This document shows, one piece after another, positions 6,751 to 19,117 of a stretch of DNA of 64,000 nt (position 1 is the stretch's first letter; each line of letters starts with the position of its first letter). The notes beneath the pieces are model-generated. The model did no database searches, was not told where the DNA came from, and saw only the letters and a program-made list of their open reading frames with translations. A program made the translations under genes and the position numbers. The DNA lies in contig NZ_JAKUDO010000001.1 in the NCBI RefSeq assembly GCF_022436485.1, positions 186,001-250,000 on the forward strand, read 5' to 3'. Source of the stretch: Agrococcus sp. ARC_14. Lineage in GTDB: Bacteria > Actinomycetota > Actinomycetes > Actinomycetales > Microbacteriaceae.

Positions 6751-7728
6751 CTACGCGGTTGCGAGCAGCTCGATCATGCGCTCCTCGAAGCCGGGCTCGA
6801 CCTCCATCACGACCCGGTGGCGTGCGCCGTCGCGCTCGGGCCACTGCCCCCACTCGCCCTCGAGGGTCGTGACCGTGCGGCCGCGCGCCGGGCCGTCGGA
6901 GCAGTCGACCGTCACATCGACGATCGGCGAGAACGTGGTCTTGACGAGCCCGGTCGCCACGGCGAGCGCGAGCGCGTCGTGGTTGCCGGAGGCGCGCTCC
7001 CCCGAGAAGCTCTCGTAGTAGGCCAGGTAGTAGTCGAGGATCGCCGACGAGAACCGACCGATCGCTCCGCCTGCCGCCAGTCGGGCACGATGCTCGTCGG
7101 TGATGAGCGAGGTCATCGTCACGTCGAGCCCCACCATCGTGAGCTCCCACGGGGCGTCGAAGACGACCTGGGCGGCCTCAGGGTCGTGCCAGATGTTGGC
7201 CTCCGCCGTCTCGCTGACGTTGCCGGGTGCGAGCGCTGCGCCGCCCATGATCGTGACCTGGCGGATGCGCTCCGGCAGCGTCGGGTCGGCGTCCAGCGCC
7301 GCTGCGAGGTTGGTGAGCGGGCCGACCGCGACGATCTCGAGCGAGCCTGCGTGCGCGTGGCTGAGGCGCAGCATCATCTCGACCGCAGTCTCGTCAGCGG
7401 CTCCGTCGCGGGACAGCACCGGCGCGTGTGCCCGATCTGCGCATCCGCCCAGCCCGTCTGCACCGTGCACCTCCGGCGAGAAGACCGCGCGCGAGCCGTC
7501 GCGGGGGCCGGCCGCGCCGAGCGCGATGGGCACGTCGCCGTGGCCCGCCAGCTGCAGCACCTCTGAGGTGTTGCGGGCGCCCTGCTCGACATCGACGTTG
7601 CCCCACACGATGGTGCAGCCGACGAGGTCGATCTCGTTCGAGAGCGCGGCGGTGAAGAGGGCGAGAGCGTCGTCGATGCCCGTGTCGACGTCGAGGAGCA
7701 CGGTCGTCAGGGAGGATGTGGTGGTCAC
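6751..7728 (-). CDS. Nucleoside hydrolase (inosine/uridine-preferring family)
   Basis: The 325-aa product begins with the calcium-binding signature LLDVDTGIDDALAL (residues 11-24), followed by the conserved VGPLTNLAAAL and the C-terminal NHDALALA metal-binding Asp. The enzyme would hydrolyse the N-glycosidic bond of ribonucleosides in salvage. It starts at GTG (7726-7728), placed 6 nt from a TAGGCT -10 hexamer (7735-7740), a leaderless arrangement. It is divergent from the GNAT gene with 62 bp between starts and convergent with the C-S lyase gene. Base specificity is not predictable from these motifs. Confidence 0.92.
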   Translation of the reverse strand: MTTTSSLTTVLLDVDTGIDDALALFTAALSNEIDLVGCTIVWGNVDVEQGARNTSEVLQLAGHGDVPIALGAAGPRDGSRAVFSPEVHGADGLGGCADRAHAPVLSRDGAADETAVEMMLRLSHAHAGSLEIVAVGPLTNLAAALDADPTLPERIRQVTIMGGAALAPGNVSETAEANIWHDPEAAQVVFDAPWELTMVGLDVTMTSLITDEHRARLAAGGAIGRFSSAILDYYLAYYESFSGERASGNHDALALAVATGLVKTTFSPIVDVTVDCSDGPARGRTVTTLEGEWGQWPERDGARHRVVMEVEPGFEERMIELLATA

Positions 7729-7734
7729 GGATCG

Positions 7735-7740
7735 AGCCTA
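7735..7740 (-). promoter_or_regulatory. -10 hexamer TAGGCT of nucleoside hydrolase gene
   Basis: The minus-strand TAGGCT lies 6 nt from the GTG start at 7728. This supports the GTG as true start. Confidence 0.6.
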
Positions 7741-7790
7741 GGGCTGGCGTGGCAGCCCGGCGCGCAGTGGGAGGGGACGACACTGGGGGC

Positions 7791-8489
7791 ATGTTCGGCG
7801 ATCCCGATCTGCCGCAGCGCGAGGGCGCGCGCCTGCGCTCCGCGTGGGCCGAGGCGCTCGGTGCGACACCGTCGGCGCTGGAGGGCACGGGCATCACGCG
7901 CGTCGAGCGGGCCGACCTCGGAGCCGTGATCGTGCTGGTGCTGGGAGCGGCGACGGTCGTCGCGGCTCCGCCGAGTGCCAAGCGCGCGATCGCGGCGCTG
8001 CCGCTGGCGGCGCTGCACGACGTCGAGGCGATCGCGGCTGCGCTGCCCGGCTCGCGCGCGATCGGCACCGCACACCTGCTGTTCACGGGGACGCGCCCCG
8101 CGCATCCGGCGCACGCCGTCGTGCCCGCCACGTCACTCGACGTCGCCGCGGTGGGAGCTGCGATGGACGAGGACGAGTGGGCGGAGGCGGGCGTGCAGGG
8201 GATGGAGCGCCGCTGGGCCGTGCACGATGAGCAGCATGCGGCGGCCGTCGCCGGCTACCAGCGCTGGCATGGCACGATCGCGCACGTCGGCGTCGCAGCG
8301 GTGCCGGAGCACCGTAGGCGGGGCTACGCCTCCTCCGCCGCAGCCGGTGCCGTGAGCGCCGCGATCGACGCCGGCTTCGTCGCGCAGTGGCGCTGCCGTG
8401 TGGGCAACGAGGCGTCGCTGCGGCTGGCCGACCGGCTTGGGTTCACTCGCCTCGGAACGCAATCAGCGGTGGTGCTGCACGACGGCTGA
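7791..8489 (+). CDS. GNAT family N-acetyltransferase
   Basis: The product has 232 aa. The first ~115 residues are a divergent N-terminal part. The C-terminal ~110 hold the GNAT core with the acetyl-CoA pyrophosphate loop in VAAVPEHRRRGYASSAAAGA (Q/R-x-x-G-x-G/A pattern) and the closing motif GNEASLRLADRLGFTRLG. The two-part layout is that of GNAT proteins whose N-terminal half is a degenerate acetyltransferase fold. The ATG at 7791 was chosen over longer openings because GACACT sits 6 nt upstream and the extension would run into the divergent promoter. The acceptor is unknown. Confidence 0.85.
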   Translation: MFGDPDLPQREGARLRSAWAEALGATPSALEGTGITRVERADLGAVIVLVLGAATVVAAPPSAKRAIAALPLAALHDVEAIAAALPGSRAIGTAHLLFTGTRPAHPAHAVVPATSLDVAAVGAAMDEDEWAEAGVQGMERRWAVHDEQHAAAVAGYQRWHGTIAHVGVAAVPEHRRRGYASSAAAGAVSAAIDAGFVAQWRCRVGNEASLRLADRLGFTRLGTQSAVVLHDG

Positions 8490-8530
8490 CGCAGATGCAG
8501 CCACAGCGATCGCGCGTCAGAGGGCAGGCA

Positions 8531-8536
8531 TAGCCT
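8531..8536 (+). promoter_or_regulatory. -10 hexamer TAGCCT of AraC-type regulator
   Basis: TAGCCT lies 6 nt before the GTG at 8543. There is no Shine-Dalgarno in between, so this is a leaderless start. Confidence 0.6.
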
Positions 8537-8542
8537 GTCGCC

Positions 8543-9223
8543 GTGTGGGAGAGCCGGGACGGTCGAGGGGCGGCGGTCCGCACGGTCTGGCGCGCGCGGG
8601 TTGAGGAGTCGAGCACGTATGTGGTGGCCGGCTCGGAGCATTGGGGCATCTCGTTCGTACGCCGCGCGGGTGCGCTCAGCGCGGAGCTCGACGGCCCGCG
8701 GCTCGACGCGCGCTCGGTCGTGAGCGTCGAGGGCGAGGAGTACTGGGGCGTCGAGCTTGCGCCCTTCGTCGTGGTGCCCGGCGCCTCGAAGCAGACGATG
8801 CTGGGCGAGACGCAGCCGTTGCGGGTCGCCGCCGGGCGCGTGCGGGTCGGCGAGCGTGCGGTGCTCGTGCCGGCCTTCGACGAGCTGGAGGACTGGGTGC
8901 AGGGGCTCGTCGACTCGGAAGCGCTGCGCATCGACGACGACATCCGTGCGGCGCTCTCCGACGGTGTGCGCGTCGGCGCTTCTGGCCGCACCTGGCAGCG
9001 CAGGTTCCGTAGCAGCGTGGGACTCACCGGCAAGCAGGTCGAGCAGGTGCGGCGGGCAGAGCAGGCCTACGCGCTGCTGCAGGCCGGCAGCACCCCCGCC
9101 GAGGCTGCGGCCGCCTGCGGCTTCGCCGACCAATCGCACCTCACGCGCAGCCTGCGACTGATCCGCGGGCGCACGCCCGCATCGATCCTGGCGGCGGCTC
9201 GGGTGCGGCCGGCGCGAGACTGA
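8543..9223 (+). CDS. AraC family transcriptional regulator
   Basis: The product has 226 aa. The C-terminal ~85 residues carry the AraC double helix-turn-helix: RTWQRRFRSSVGLTGKQ, the spacing helix, then TPAEAAAACGFADQSHLTRS and a C-terminal RGRTPASIL. The N-terminal half is a short cupin-like sensing domain (GSEHWGISFVRRAG... VVVPGASKQ). The start is GTG, 6 nt after TAGCCT. It lies 64 bp upstream of, and in the same direction as, a VOC protein gene; AraC regulators of this type often control an adjacent glyoxalase-like gene, which is the most likely target here (inference). Confidence 0.88.
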   Translation: MWESRDGRGAAVRTVWRARVEESSTYVVAGSEHWGISFVRRAGALSAELDGPRLDARSVVSVEGEEYWGVELAPFVVVPGASKQTMLGETQPLRVAAGRVRVGERAVLVPAFDELEDWVQGLVDSEALRIDDDIRAALSDGVRVGASGRTWQRRFRSSVGLTGKQVEQVRRAEQAYALLQAGSTPAEAAAACGFADQSHLTRSLRLIRGRTPASILAAARVRPARD

Positions 9224-9287
9224 CGCTTTTCTTCAAGACGGACGCGGATGCCCGCTGGTGGACTGGTCCCGACCAAAGGAGCCCACC

Positions 9288-9836
9288 ATGCCGATCCCCC
9301 CTGGATTCTCGACCATCAACCCGTTCATCGTCACCGACGGCGCAGCGCAGCTGATCGTCTTCCTGACCGGCGTCTTCGACGGCGTCGAGCACCCCGACGC
9401 CAGGACGATCGACCAGGACGGGCTGCTGCTGCAGGCAGAGCTGCAGATCGGCGGCACGACCGTGCAGCTCGCCGAGCGCAAGCCCGACTGGCCCTTCACG
9501 CCGTCGCTGTTGCAGGTCTACGTCGACGACGTCGCGGCAACCCTCGAACGCGCCGCCTCGGCGGGCGCGACCGTCGTGACGACGCCGACCGAGTTCTTCG
9601 GCTCGCAGCTGGCGCGATTCCTCGACCCGGCCGGCAACCTCTGGTGGCTCTTCAGCATTCCGAGCGACGACGCCGGCTCGTGGGGCGAGGGCGACGCCGC
9701 TGATGGCGACGCCGACTGGGCAGACGGCCAGGGCGACGAGCAGTGGGAGGTCACGCCGGAGCTGGGCTACATCCACGACACCCTGGTGAGCGCGCTGGCG
9801 GGTCTGCGAGACCCACGGCAAGCGGGCGCTGCCTGA
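9288..9836 (+). CDS. VOC (glyoxalase/bleomycin resistance) family protein
   Basis: The 182-aa product is a single-chain pair of beta-alpha-beta-beta-beta VOC repeats: INPFIVTDGAAQLIVFL opens the first and LLQVYVDDVAATLERA the second, with the conserved FLDPAGNLWWLF closing strand. A C-terminal acidic tail (about residues 125-155, rich in Asp, Gly and Trp) has been added to the usual fold and precedes a final helix. The ATG is preceded by AAAGGAGCCCACC, one of the clearest ribosome sites in the window. It lies downstream of the AraC regulator gene. The substrate is unknown. Confidence 0.85.
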   Translation: MPIPPGFSTINPFIVTDGAAQLIVFLTGVFDGVEHPDARTIDQDGLLLQAELQIGGTTVQLAERKPDWPFTPSLLQVYVDDVAATLERAASAGATVVTTPTEFFGSQLARFLDPAGNLWWLFSIPSDDAGSWGEGDAADGDADWADGQGDEQWEVTPELGYIHDTLVSALAGLRDPRQAGAA

Positions 9837-9840
9837 GCCG

Positions 9841-9854
9841 CTGCGGCGCCGCAG
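9841..9854. terminator. Palindromic hairpin between convergent VOC genes
   Basis: CTGCGGC/GCCGCAG is a 7-bp self-complementary element in the 49-bp gap between the convergent genes ending at 9836 and 9886. It is a weak candidate for a bidirectional terminator. Confidence 0.35.
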
Positions 9855-9885
9855 GCGGCAGAGCGTGTCGAAGGCGTGGCCTGCC

Positions 9886-10263
9886 CTACGTGAGCTCGCT
9901 CGGCTTGACGAGGCAGAACGGATGCCCGGCCGGGTCGAGGAAGACGCGGAACGACTGGCCGGGCTGGTGCTGGTGCTTCGTCGCGCCGAGCTCGAGCACC
10001 GCCTCCTCAGCCTTGTCGAGGTCGTCGACGTCGACGTCGATGTGCAGCTGCTGCGGCACCGTCTGGCCGGGCCAGTCGGGGGCACGGTAGTCGTCGTCGA
10101 CGCGCTGGAAGCTGAGCTCTCGGCCACCGCCGTCGCCGATCGTCGCCCAGCCCTCGTCGGAGCCGGGGTCGACCTTCCAGTCGAGCAGCGAGGCGTAGAA
10201 CTGCGCGAGGGCCTGCGGATCTGGGCAGTCGATCACGGTCATGGGGTTGCGTGCAATAGCCAT
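9886..10263 (-). CDS. VOC family protein (single glyoxalase domain pair)
   Basis: The 125-aa product has a complete compact VOC fold: MTVIDCPDPQALAQFYASLL at the start, QLHIDVDVDDLDKAEEAVLE in the middle and FRVFLDPAGHPFCLVKP at the end. H73-type and E-type metal positions of glyoxalase I are partly present (LHIDV, PFCLV), so metal binding is possible but not assured. The ATG (10261-10263) lies 7 nt from TAGCGT. It stands alone between a convergent VOC gene and a membrane protein gene. No substrate can be proposed. Confidence 0.85.
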   Translation of the reverse strand: MAIARNPMTVIDCPDPQALAQFYASLLDWKVDPGSDEGWATIGDGGGRELSFQRVDDDYRAPDWPGQTVPQQLHIDVDVDDLDKAEEAVLELGATKHQHQPGQSFRVFLDPAGHPFCLVKPSELT

Positions 10264-10364
10264 GGCCCGCACGCTACGCGAGCCCGCCGACCGACGGAAC
10301 CCCACACATCCGCCCGTCTCGATGCCGTGCTCCGCGCGGCTGCTCGACGACCGGGGAGCCCGCG

Positions 10365-11198
10365 TCAGAAGCCGTGGATGAGCGGGAAGATCGGCAGCGC
10401 GGCGGGGTGGTGCGCGTGCACGATGACGAGGAAGACCACCGCGTCGAAGAGCAGGTGCACGGTGACGACGTAGAAGAGGTTCTTCGTCCAGGAGAAGATC
10501 GCGCCCTGCACGAGCGCGAACGGGATCGTCAGCAGCGGGCCCCACGACTGGTAGCCGAGCTCCCACAGGAACGACACGAAGATGCCCGCCTGCAGGATGT
10601 TGGCCAGCCAGGGCCGGAAGTGGCGCAGCAGCAGCGTGTAGACGGTGCAGATGAAGAACAGCTCGTCCCACAGGCCCACCGCGTTCACGCCGAGGAACAG
10701 CCGCGCGATCATGTCCCACTCCTCGACGGGCGGCCAATTGCGGTAGACGCCGGAGGTGAGGAAGTAGAACGGCAGGATCAGGTAGGCGGCGAGCACGACG
10801 ATGACGATGTAGGTCCACATGCGACGGGACCAGCGGCCGCCCTTCCAGGGGAAGCGGATCGCGTGATCCTTGAACCCCCAGCGGGTGATCGCGTACGGGA
10901 TGAGCACAGCGCCGCCGAGCGCGACCGTGAAGCGGAGGATGCCGGCGTTCGAGATGTCGGCGTGGAGCGAGATGAAGCTGATCCAGGTGAGAGCGATCGC
11001 GATGATCGCGAGATCCTGACCCAGCTTGCGGGAGGCGCCGGCGCGGTCGGTGAGGATGCCGCCGATGACGCCCGCGACCAGCGGCAGATAGCCCCAGTCG
11101 GTCAGCACCCAGAACAGCAGGATCGCGCCGATCGTGACGAGTGCCGCGGGCACGATCGCGATCGGACGGGTTGCGGTGCCCTCGGCTGCGATCGTCAC
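10365..11198 (-). CDS. CPBP-like intramembrane protease family protein, degenerate motif
   Basis: The 277-aa integral membrane protein has about eight hydrophobic segments. Its C-terminal half follows the CPBP/CAAX-protease (Abi) layout: the first motif is GLWDELFFICTVYTLLL (canonical EExxxR replaced by DELFFIC), the second WEL in VSFLWELGYQ, the third VTVHLLFDAV (canonical HxxxD/N). Two of the usual catalytic Glu/Arg residues are therefore altered, so peptidase activity is doubtful. It starts at GTG, 6 nt from a TAGGCT hexamer (11205-11210, minus). It is divergent from the ABC transporter operon with 139 bp between starts. Confidence 0.75.
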   Translation of the reverse strand: MTIAAEGTATRPIAIVPAALVTIGAILLFWVLTDWGYLPLVAGVIGGILTDRAGASRKLGQDLAIIAIALTWISFISLHADISNAGILRFTVALGGAVLIPYAITRWGFKDHAIRFPWKGGRWSRRMWTYIVIVVLAAYLILPFYFLTSGVYRNWPPVEEWDMIARLFLGVNAVGLWDELFFICTVYTLLLRHFRPWLANILQAGIFVSFLWELGYQSWGPLLTIPFALVQGAIFSWTKNLFYVVTVHLLFDAVVFLVIVHAHHPAALPIFPLIHGF

Positions 11199-11204
11199 GG
11201 GACC

Positions 11205-11210
11205 AGCCTA
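11205..11210 (-). promoter_or_regulatory. -10 hexamer TAGGCT of CPBP-like gene
   Basis: The minus-strand hexamer lies 6 nt from the GTG start at 11198. Confidence 0.55.
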
Positions 11211-11337
11211 CGGAACGGCTCGGACGCATCCGCCGTATGCAGGGAAGGCGGACGCCGTCATCCGAGCGGATGATCGTGCCTCCCCCGGGCGATGCAAAGG
11301 CCACCCACGGGGGCTCGGCTGCCGGTCAGATGGGAGC

Positions 11338-12330
11338 ATGCAGACCAATCGACTCGACGCACACCAGCTCACCCACACCTACGGCGAGGGCAACTCGGCG
11401 GCCCCGGCGCTCGCCAACGTCAACCTGACGATCGGCGCAGAGGGGCCGGAGGCCGTCGCGATCATGGGGCCATCAGGCTCCGGCAAGTCGACGCTCCTCC
11501 ACGTGCTCGCCGGCATCATCGCCCCCGCAGACGGCCGCGTCGTCTGGCGCGGGCAGGATCTCGCCACCATGCGCGACGGCCAGCGCACGCGGCTTCGCCG
11601 CAGCGACTTCGGCTTCGTCTTCCAGTCGGGGCAGCTGCTGCCCGAGCTGCCGGCGATCGAGAACGTCGCCCTGCCGCTCATGCTCGGCGGCGGCGCCCGC
11701 GGGGCGGCTGAGGCCCAGGCGGGCGCCCTGCTCAACCGGCTCGGCCTCGGAGGCATGCTGCACCGCCGCCCCGGCGAGCTCTCGGGCGGCCAGGCGCAGC
11801 GCGTGGCGATCGCCCGCTCACTCGTCGGCAACCCCGGCCTCGTCTTCGCCGACGAGCCGACCGGCGCGCTCGACCGCTCCACCGGCACCGCCGTCATGGC
11901 GCTGCTGATCGGCGCGACCCTCGGCCACGGCGCCTCGCTCGTGGTCGTCACGCACGACCCGGAGGTCGCCGCCGCCTGCTCGCGCATCATCCGCCTCGAG
12001 GATGGCCGCGTCGTCAGCGACGGCCCGAGCGAGCCGGTGGCGGATGCCGCTGCGCACGCTGGTGGGCAGGGATTCGTCGAGCAGATGGCCGGGCCCGCTC
12101 CCGTCGCGCAGGCCATCGCGCCGGCCGAGCCCGTGCGATGGGCCGCGGCACCGGTGCCCGCGCACCCCGCGCCCTACGGTGCGCCGTCCTACGCGGCGCC
12201 GCAGAGCGCATCCGGCGCCGTCGTCCCGCAGGAGGCACCCGGCTCCTACGGCGCGGCCCGCGGCGACCAGCGCGTCGCGAACCCCATGCAGCAGTGGATC
12301 GACTCGAGCAGCCGGGAGGCATCGCGATGA
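11338..12330 (+). CDS. ABC transporter ATP-binding protein (MacB/LolD type)
   Basis: The product has 330 aa. All ATPase motifs are intact: Walker A GPSGSGKST (about 43-51), Q-loop VFQSGQLLPELP, signature LSGGQAQRVAIARSLV, Walker B LVFADEPTGALD, and H-loop VVTHDPEVA. Spacing fits the lipoprotein-release/antimicrobial-export class. After the ATPase (about residue 225) a ~100-residue Ala/Pro/Gln-rich tail without known domain is appended, which is unusual. The ATG at 11338 has GGGAGC directly upstream and TCAGAT 6 nt away. The stop overlaps the permease start (ATGA), so the two are translationally coupled and form one transporter. Confidence 0.92.
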   Translation: MQTNRLDAHQLTHTYGEGNSAAPALANVNLTIGAEGPEAVAIMGPSGSGKSTLLHVLAGIIAPADGRVVWRGQDLATMRDGQRTRLRRSDFGFVFQSGQLLPELPAIENVALPLMLGGGARGAAEAQAGALLNRLGLGGMLHRRPGELSGGQAQRVAIARSLVGNPGLVFADEPTGALDRSTGTAVMALLIGATLGHGASLVVVTHDPEVAAACSRIIRLEDGRVVSDGPSEPVADAAAHAGGQGFVEQMAGPAPVAQAIAPAEPVRWAAAPVPAHPAPYGAPSYAAPQSASGAVVPQEAPGSYGAARGDQRVANPMQQWIDSSSREASR

Positions 12331-13634
12331 CCGCCATTCGACTCTGGGCGCGCCTGCTGCGCGCCACCGGCCCCCGCGCGACCGACGTGCTGAGCGCGAT
12401 CGCCTTCGCCTTCGCGACCGCGGCGCTGCTGGCGGTGCTGGGCGGCGTGAACGCCTTCCGGCTGCGGCTCGAGACCGGCGCCGTCGACGCGGCGAGCGGC
12501 GGCTTCGTGCTGACCCTGGCGTTCGTGGCGGCCGCGCTGCTGCTGCCCGCCGTCTGGACGCTCGCGCAGGCTGCCGTGCGGCTGGCGATCGCCCGCCGCG
12601 ACGACCGGCTCGCCGCCTTGCGGCTGGCCGGCGCGACCCGCAGCCAGGTGACCGCGATGGCCGTGCTCGACGCGGTCTCGCAGGCGCTCGTCGGCGTGGT
12701 CGTCGGCGCGATGCTGGCGCTGGCCGTGACGCCGGGCATCGCGCAGATCGAGTTCCAGGGCCTGCCCTTCACGGTGGCCGAGCTGCTGCCGCCCGTGTGG
12801 GTCTGGCTCGCGGCCGCCGGCGCCGTGGTCGCCATCGCGCTCGTCGCCGCGCTCGCCTCGCTGCAGCGCGTGCACGTGACACCGCTCGGCGTCGCGCAGC
12901 GGGTGGGCGCCAAGCGGCTCTCGCTCTGGCGGATCGGCGGCTTCGGCCTCGCAGTCGCGGCCTACATCGCGATCTCGGTGATGAACCTCATCCCGGTGGA
13001 GCTGTCGGTCTCGATCGCGCTCATCTCGATCGTGGTGCTCTCGTACGCCCTCATCGGACCGCTCGTGATCCAGGGGATCGCATGGCTGGTCGCGAAGGGC
13101 GCGCGCAGCCCGGCGACGCTGCTCGCCGCCCGGCGTGTGGTCGACGACCCGCGCGGCGCGTTCAACATCGTCGGCGCGATGTCGATCGCGGTGATGGCAG
13201 GCGGCTTCGCGTCGCTCGCGCCGGCGATGGCAGGCGGCGACGACCCGATGAGCGTCGACATGGCCACCGGGGCGGCGCTGACGATCGCGATCGCCGGTGT
13301 GCTCGGCGCGGTGCTCGCGGGCATCGCGCAGTCGGCCAAGGTGCTCGACCAGCGCCGCGAGCACCAGGCGATGCACCGCATGGGTGTCGACCTGCCGGTG
13401 ATGCGCGGGGCCATCGTGCGACAGGTGGCGCTGCCGCTGCTGGTCGGCGTCGGCGGAGCCGCCGGCATGGCGCTGCTGCTCATCCTGCCGAGCATCATGC
13501 TCTGGGCGCGGAACCCCGAGTCGGTGCTCACCTGGATGCTGATGGCGGTCGGCGCCGTGGTCGTCACGCTCGGCGCGACCGCGTGCGCGCTGCCGCTCGT
13601 GCGGCGGGTGGCGACGGAGGCGGTGCCCGCCTGA
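12327..13634 (+). CDS. ABC transporter permease (FtsX/MacB-like)
   Basis: The 435-aa permease has roughly eight transmembrane segments, two copies of the FtsX-like four-helix unit, at about residues 20-110 with 150-190 and 205-270 with 310-430. The coupling region ARRDDRLAALRLAGATRSQ and the repeat EHQAMHRMGVDLPVMR are the cytoplasmic coupling helices that contact the ATPase. There is no large extracellular MacB domain. Its start overlaps the ATPase stop by 4 nt. The transported substrate is unknown; peptide or lipid extrusion is usual for this class. A large hairpin follows the stop. Confidence 0.88.
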   Translation: MTAIRLWARLLRATGPRATDVLSAIAFAFATAALLAVLGGVNAFRLRLETGAVDAASGGFVLTLAFVAAALLLPAVWTLAQAAVRLAIARRDDRLAALRLAGATRSQVTAMAVLDAVSQALVGVVVGAMLALAVTPGIAQIEFQGLPFTVAELLPPVWVWLAAAGAVVAIALVAALASLQRVHVTPLGVAQRVGAKRLSLWRIGGFGLAVAAYIAISVMNLIPVELSVSIALISIVVLSYALIGPLVIQGIAWLVAKGARSPATLLAARRVVDDPRGAFNIVGAMSIAVMAGGFASLAPAMAGGDDPMSVDMATGAALTIAIAGVLGAVLAGIAQSAKVLDQRREHQAMHRMGVDLPVMRGAIVRQVALPLLVGVGGAAGMALLLILPSIMLWARNPESVLTWMLMAVGAVVVTLGATACALPLVRRVATEAVPA

Positions 13635-13662
13635 GCTGGGGGCTGACGCGCACCTACGCTTC

Positions 13663-13720
13663 GGACCCGTTCCACCGTCGGAGACCCGGTGTACCGGGTC
13701 CAGGTGGGCGGAACGGGTCC
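13663..13720. terminator. Nested inverted repeat between convergent genes
   Basis: Outer 11-bp arms GGACCCGTTCC (13663-13673) and GGAACGGGTCC (13710-13720) enclose an 18-bp palindrome, GACCCGGTGTACCGGGTC (13683-13700). The element fills the gap between the ABC permease stop (13634) and the convergent fgd stop (13742). It is probably a bidirectional terminator with an unusually elaborate fold. Confidence 0.6.
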
Positions 13721-13741
13721 GCGAACGGAGGGCGGGCCGCG

Positions 13742-14734
13742 TCAGCGCGCGGGCAGCAGCGGCAGCACGTCCTCCGAGAACTGCTCCAGGAAGCGGCGCT
13801 GGTCGCCTCCGGGGCCGTGGAACACGAGGTGCGTGAACCCGAGCTCTGCGTAGTGACCGATCGCACCCGCGACCGCAGCCGCATCCGAGCCCACGATCCA
13901 CCGCTTCGCGACCTGCTCGATCGGCAGCTCGTCGGCCAGGCGCTGCATCTCGATCGGGTCGTGCACCGAGTGCTTCTGCTCCTGCGTGAGCGACAGCGCG
14001 CCCCAGAAGCGGGTGTTCTGCAGCGCGGCATCGGCATCGCGGTCGTAGGAGACCTTGATCTCGATCATGCGATCGACCTCCCCAGAGTCGCGCTCGGCCT
14101 TCGCGAGGCCCTCTTCGAGATTCGCGACGATCGTGTCGCGGTAGTACTCGTCGCCCTTGCCCGAGGTGCAGATGTGGCCGTCGGCGAAGCGCGCCGCGTA
14201 GCGCGTGGTCGCGGGGCCGCCGCCGGCGACGTAGATGGGGATGGGCTGGTCTGGCCGGTCGTAGATGGTCGCGCCGGCGGTCGAGTAGTAGTCGCCCTCG
14301 AACTCGACGCGCTCCTCCGTCCAGAGCCTGCGGATCAGCCGCACCGCCTCGCGGAGCCGCGCGAAGCGCTCCTTGAGCTCTGGCCACTCGACGCCGATGA
14401 TCTGCTCGTTGAGCGCCTCGCCCGTGCCGATGCCGAGGATCAGGCGCCCCGCGTGAACCTGCCCGAGCGTCGCGAACTGCTGCGCGACGACCGCCGGGTG
14501 GTAGCGCAGCGTGGGGGTGAGCACCGAGGTGCCGAGGGTGATGCGCTCCGTGCGCTCGAGCGCCATGCCGAGCCAGGCGACGGCGTTGGGCGCGTGCCCC
14601 TGGTCGTGCCGCCAGGGCTGCAGGTGATCGCTGATGAACGCGCTGTCGAGACCCACCTGCTCGGCGAGCTGCACGAGCTCGAGCAGCTCGGCGGGGGTGA
14701 ACTGCTCGGCGCTGGCCTTGTATCCGTACCGCAT
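13742..14734 (-). CDS. fgd: F420-dependent glucose-6-phosphate dehydrogenase
   Basis: The product has 330 aa. Long stretches agree with mycobacterial Fgd: GYKASAEQF at the N-terminus, [84 protein letters not shown] and [14 protein letters not shown]39/H40 and W44 of the F420 and active site and E109 are present. It oxidises glucose-6-phosphate to 6-phosphogluconolactone and reduces F420, feeding F420H2 to partners such as the PPOX protein encoded at 23015-23428. The ATG lies 7 nt from TTGACT. It is monocistronic, facing the ABC permease. Confidence 0.95.
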   Translation of the reverse strand: MRYGYKASAEQFTPAELLELVQLAEQVGLDSAFISDHLQPWRHDQGHAPNAVAWLGMALERTERITLGTSVLTPTLRYHPAVVAQQFATLGQVHAGRLILGIGTGEALNEQIIGVEWPELKERFARLREAVRLIRRLWTEERVEFEGDYYSTAGATIYDRPDQPIPIYVAGGGPATTRYAARFADGHICTSGKGDEYYRDTIVANLEEGLAKAERDSGEVDRMIEIKVSYDRDADAALQNTRFWGALSLTQEQKHSVHDPIEMQRLADELPIEQVAKRWIVGSDAAAVAGAIGHYAELGFTHLVFHGPGGDQRRFLEQFSEDVLPLLPAR

Positions 14735-14807
14735 GCCACTCAGTCAAGCACTCCGCGATGCGACGGAGGAGGCTCTGCGCGAGCCTGGCACGGCACGCGC
14801 CCCGCCG

Positions 14808-19037
<4,230 letters not shown>

Positions 19038-19117
19038 GCCGCATATCGTATGCGTGCAGGCCCCACCCGCGACGTTGCGTGGAGGCGGGCCAAGGATCCC
19101 GCACGAGGAGGCACCGC

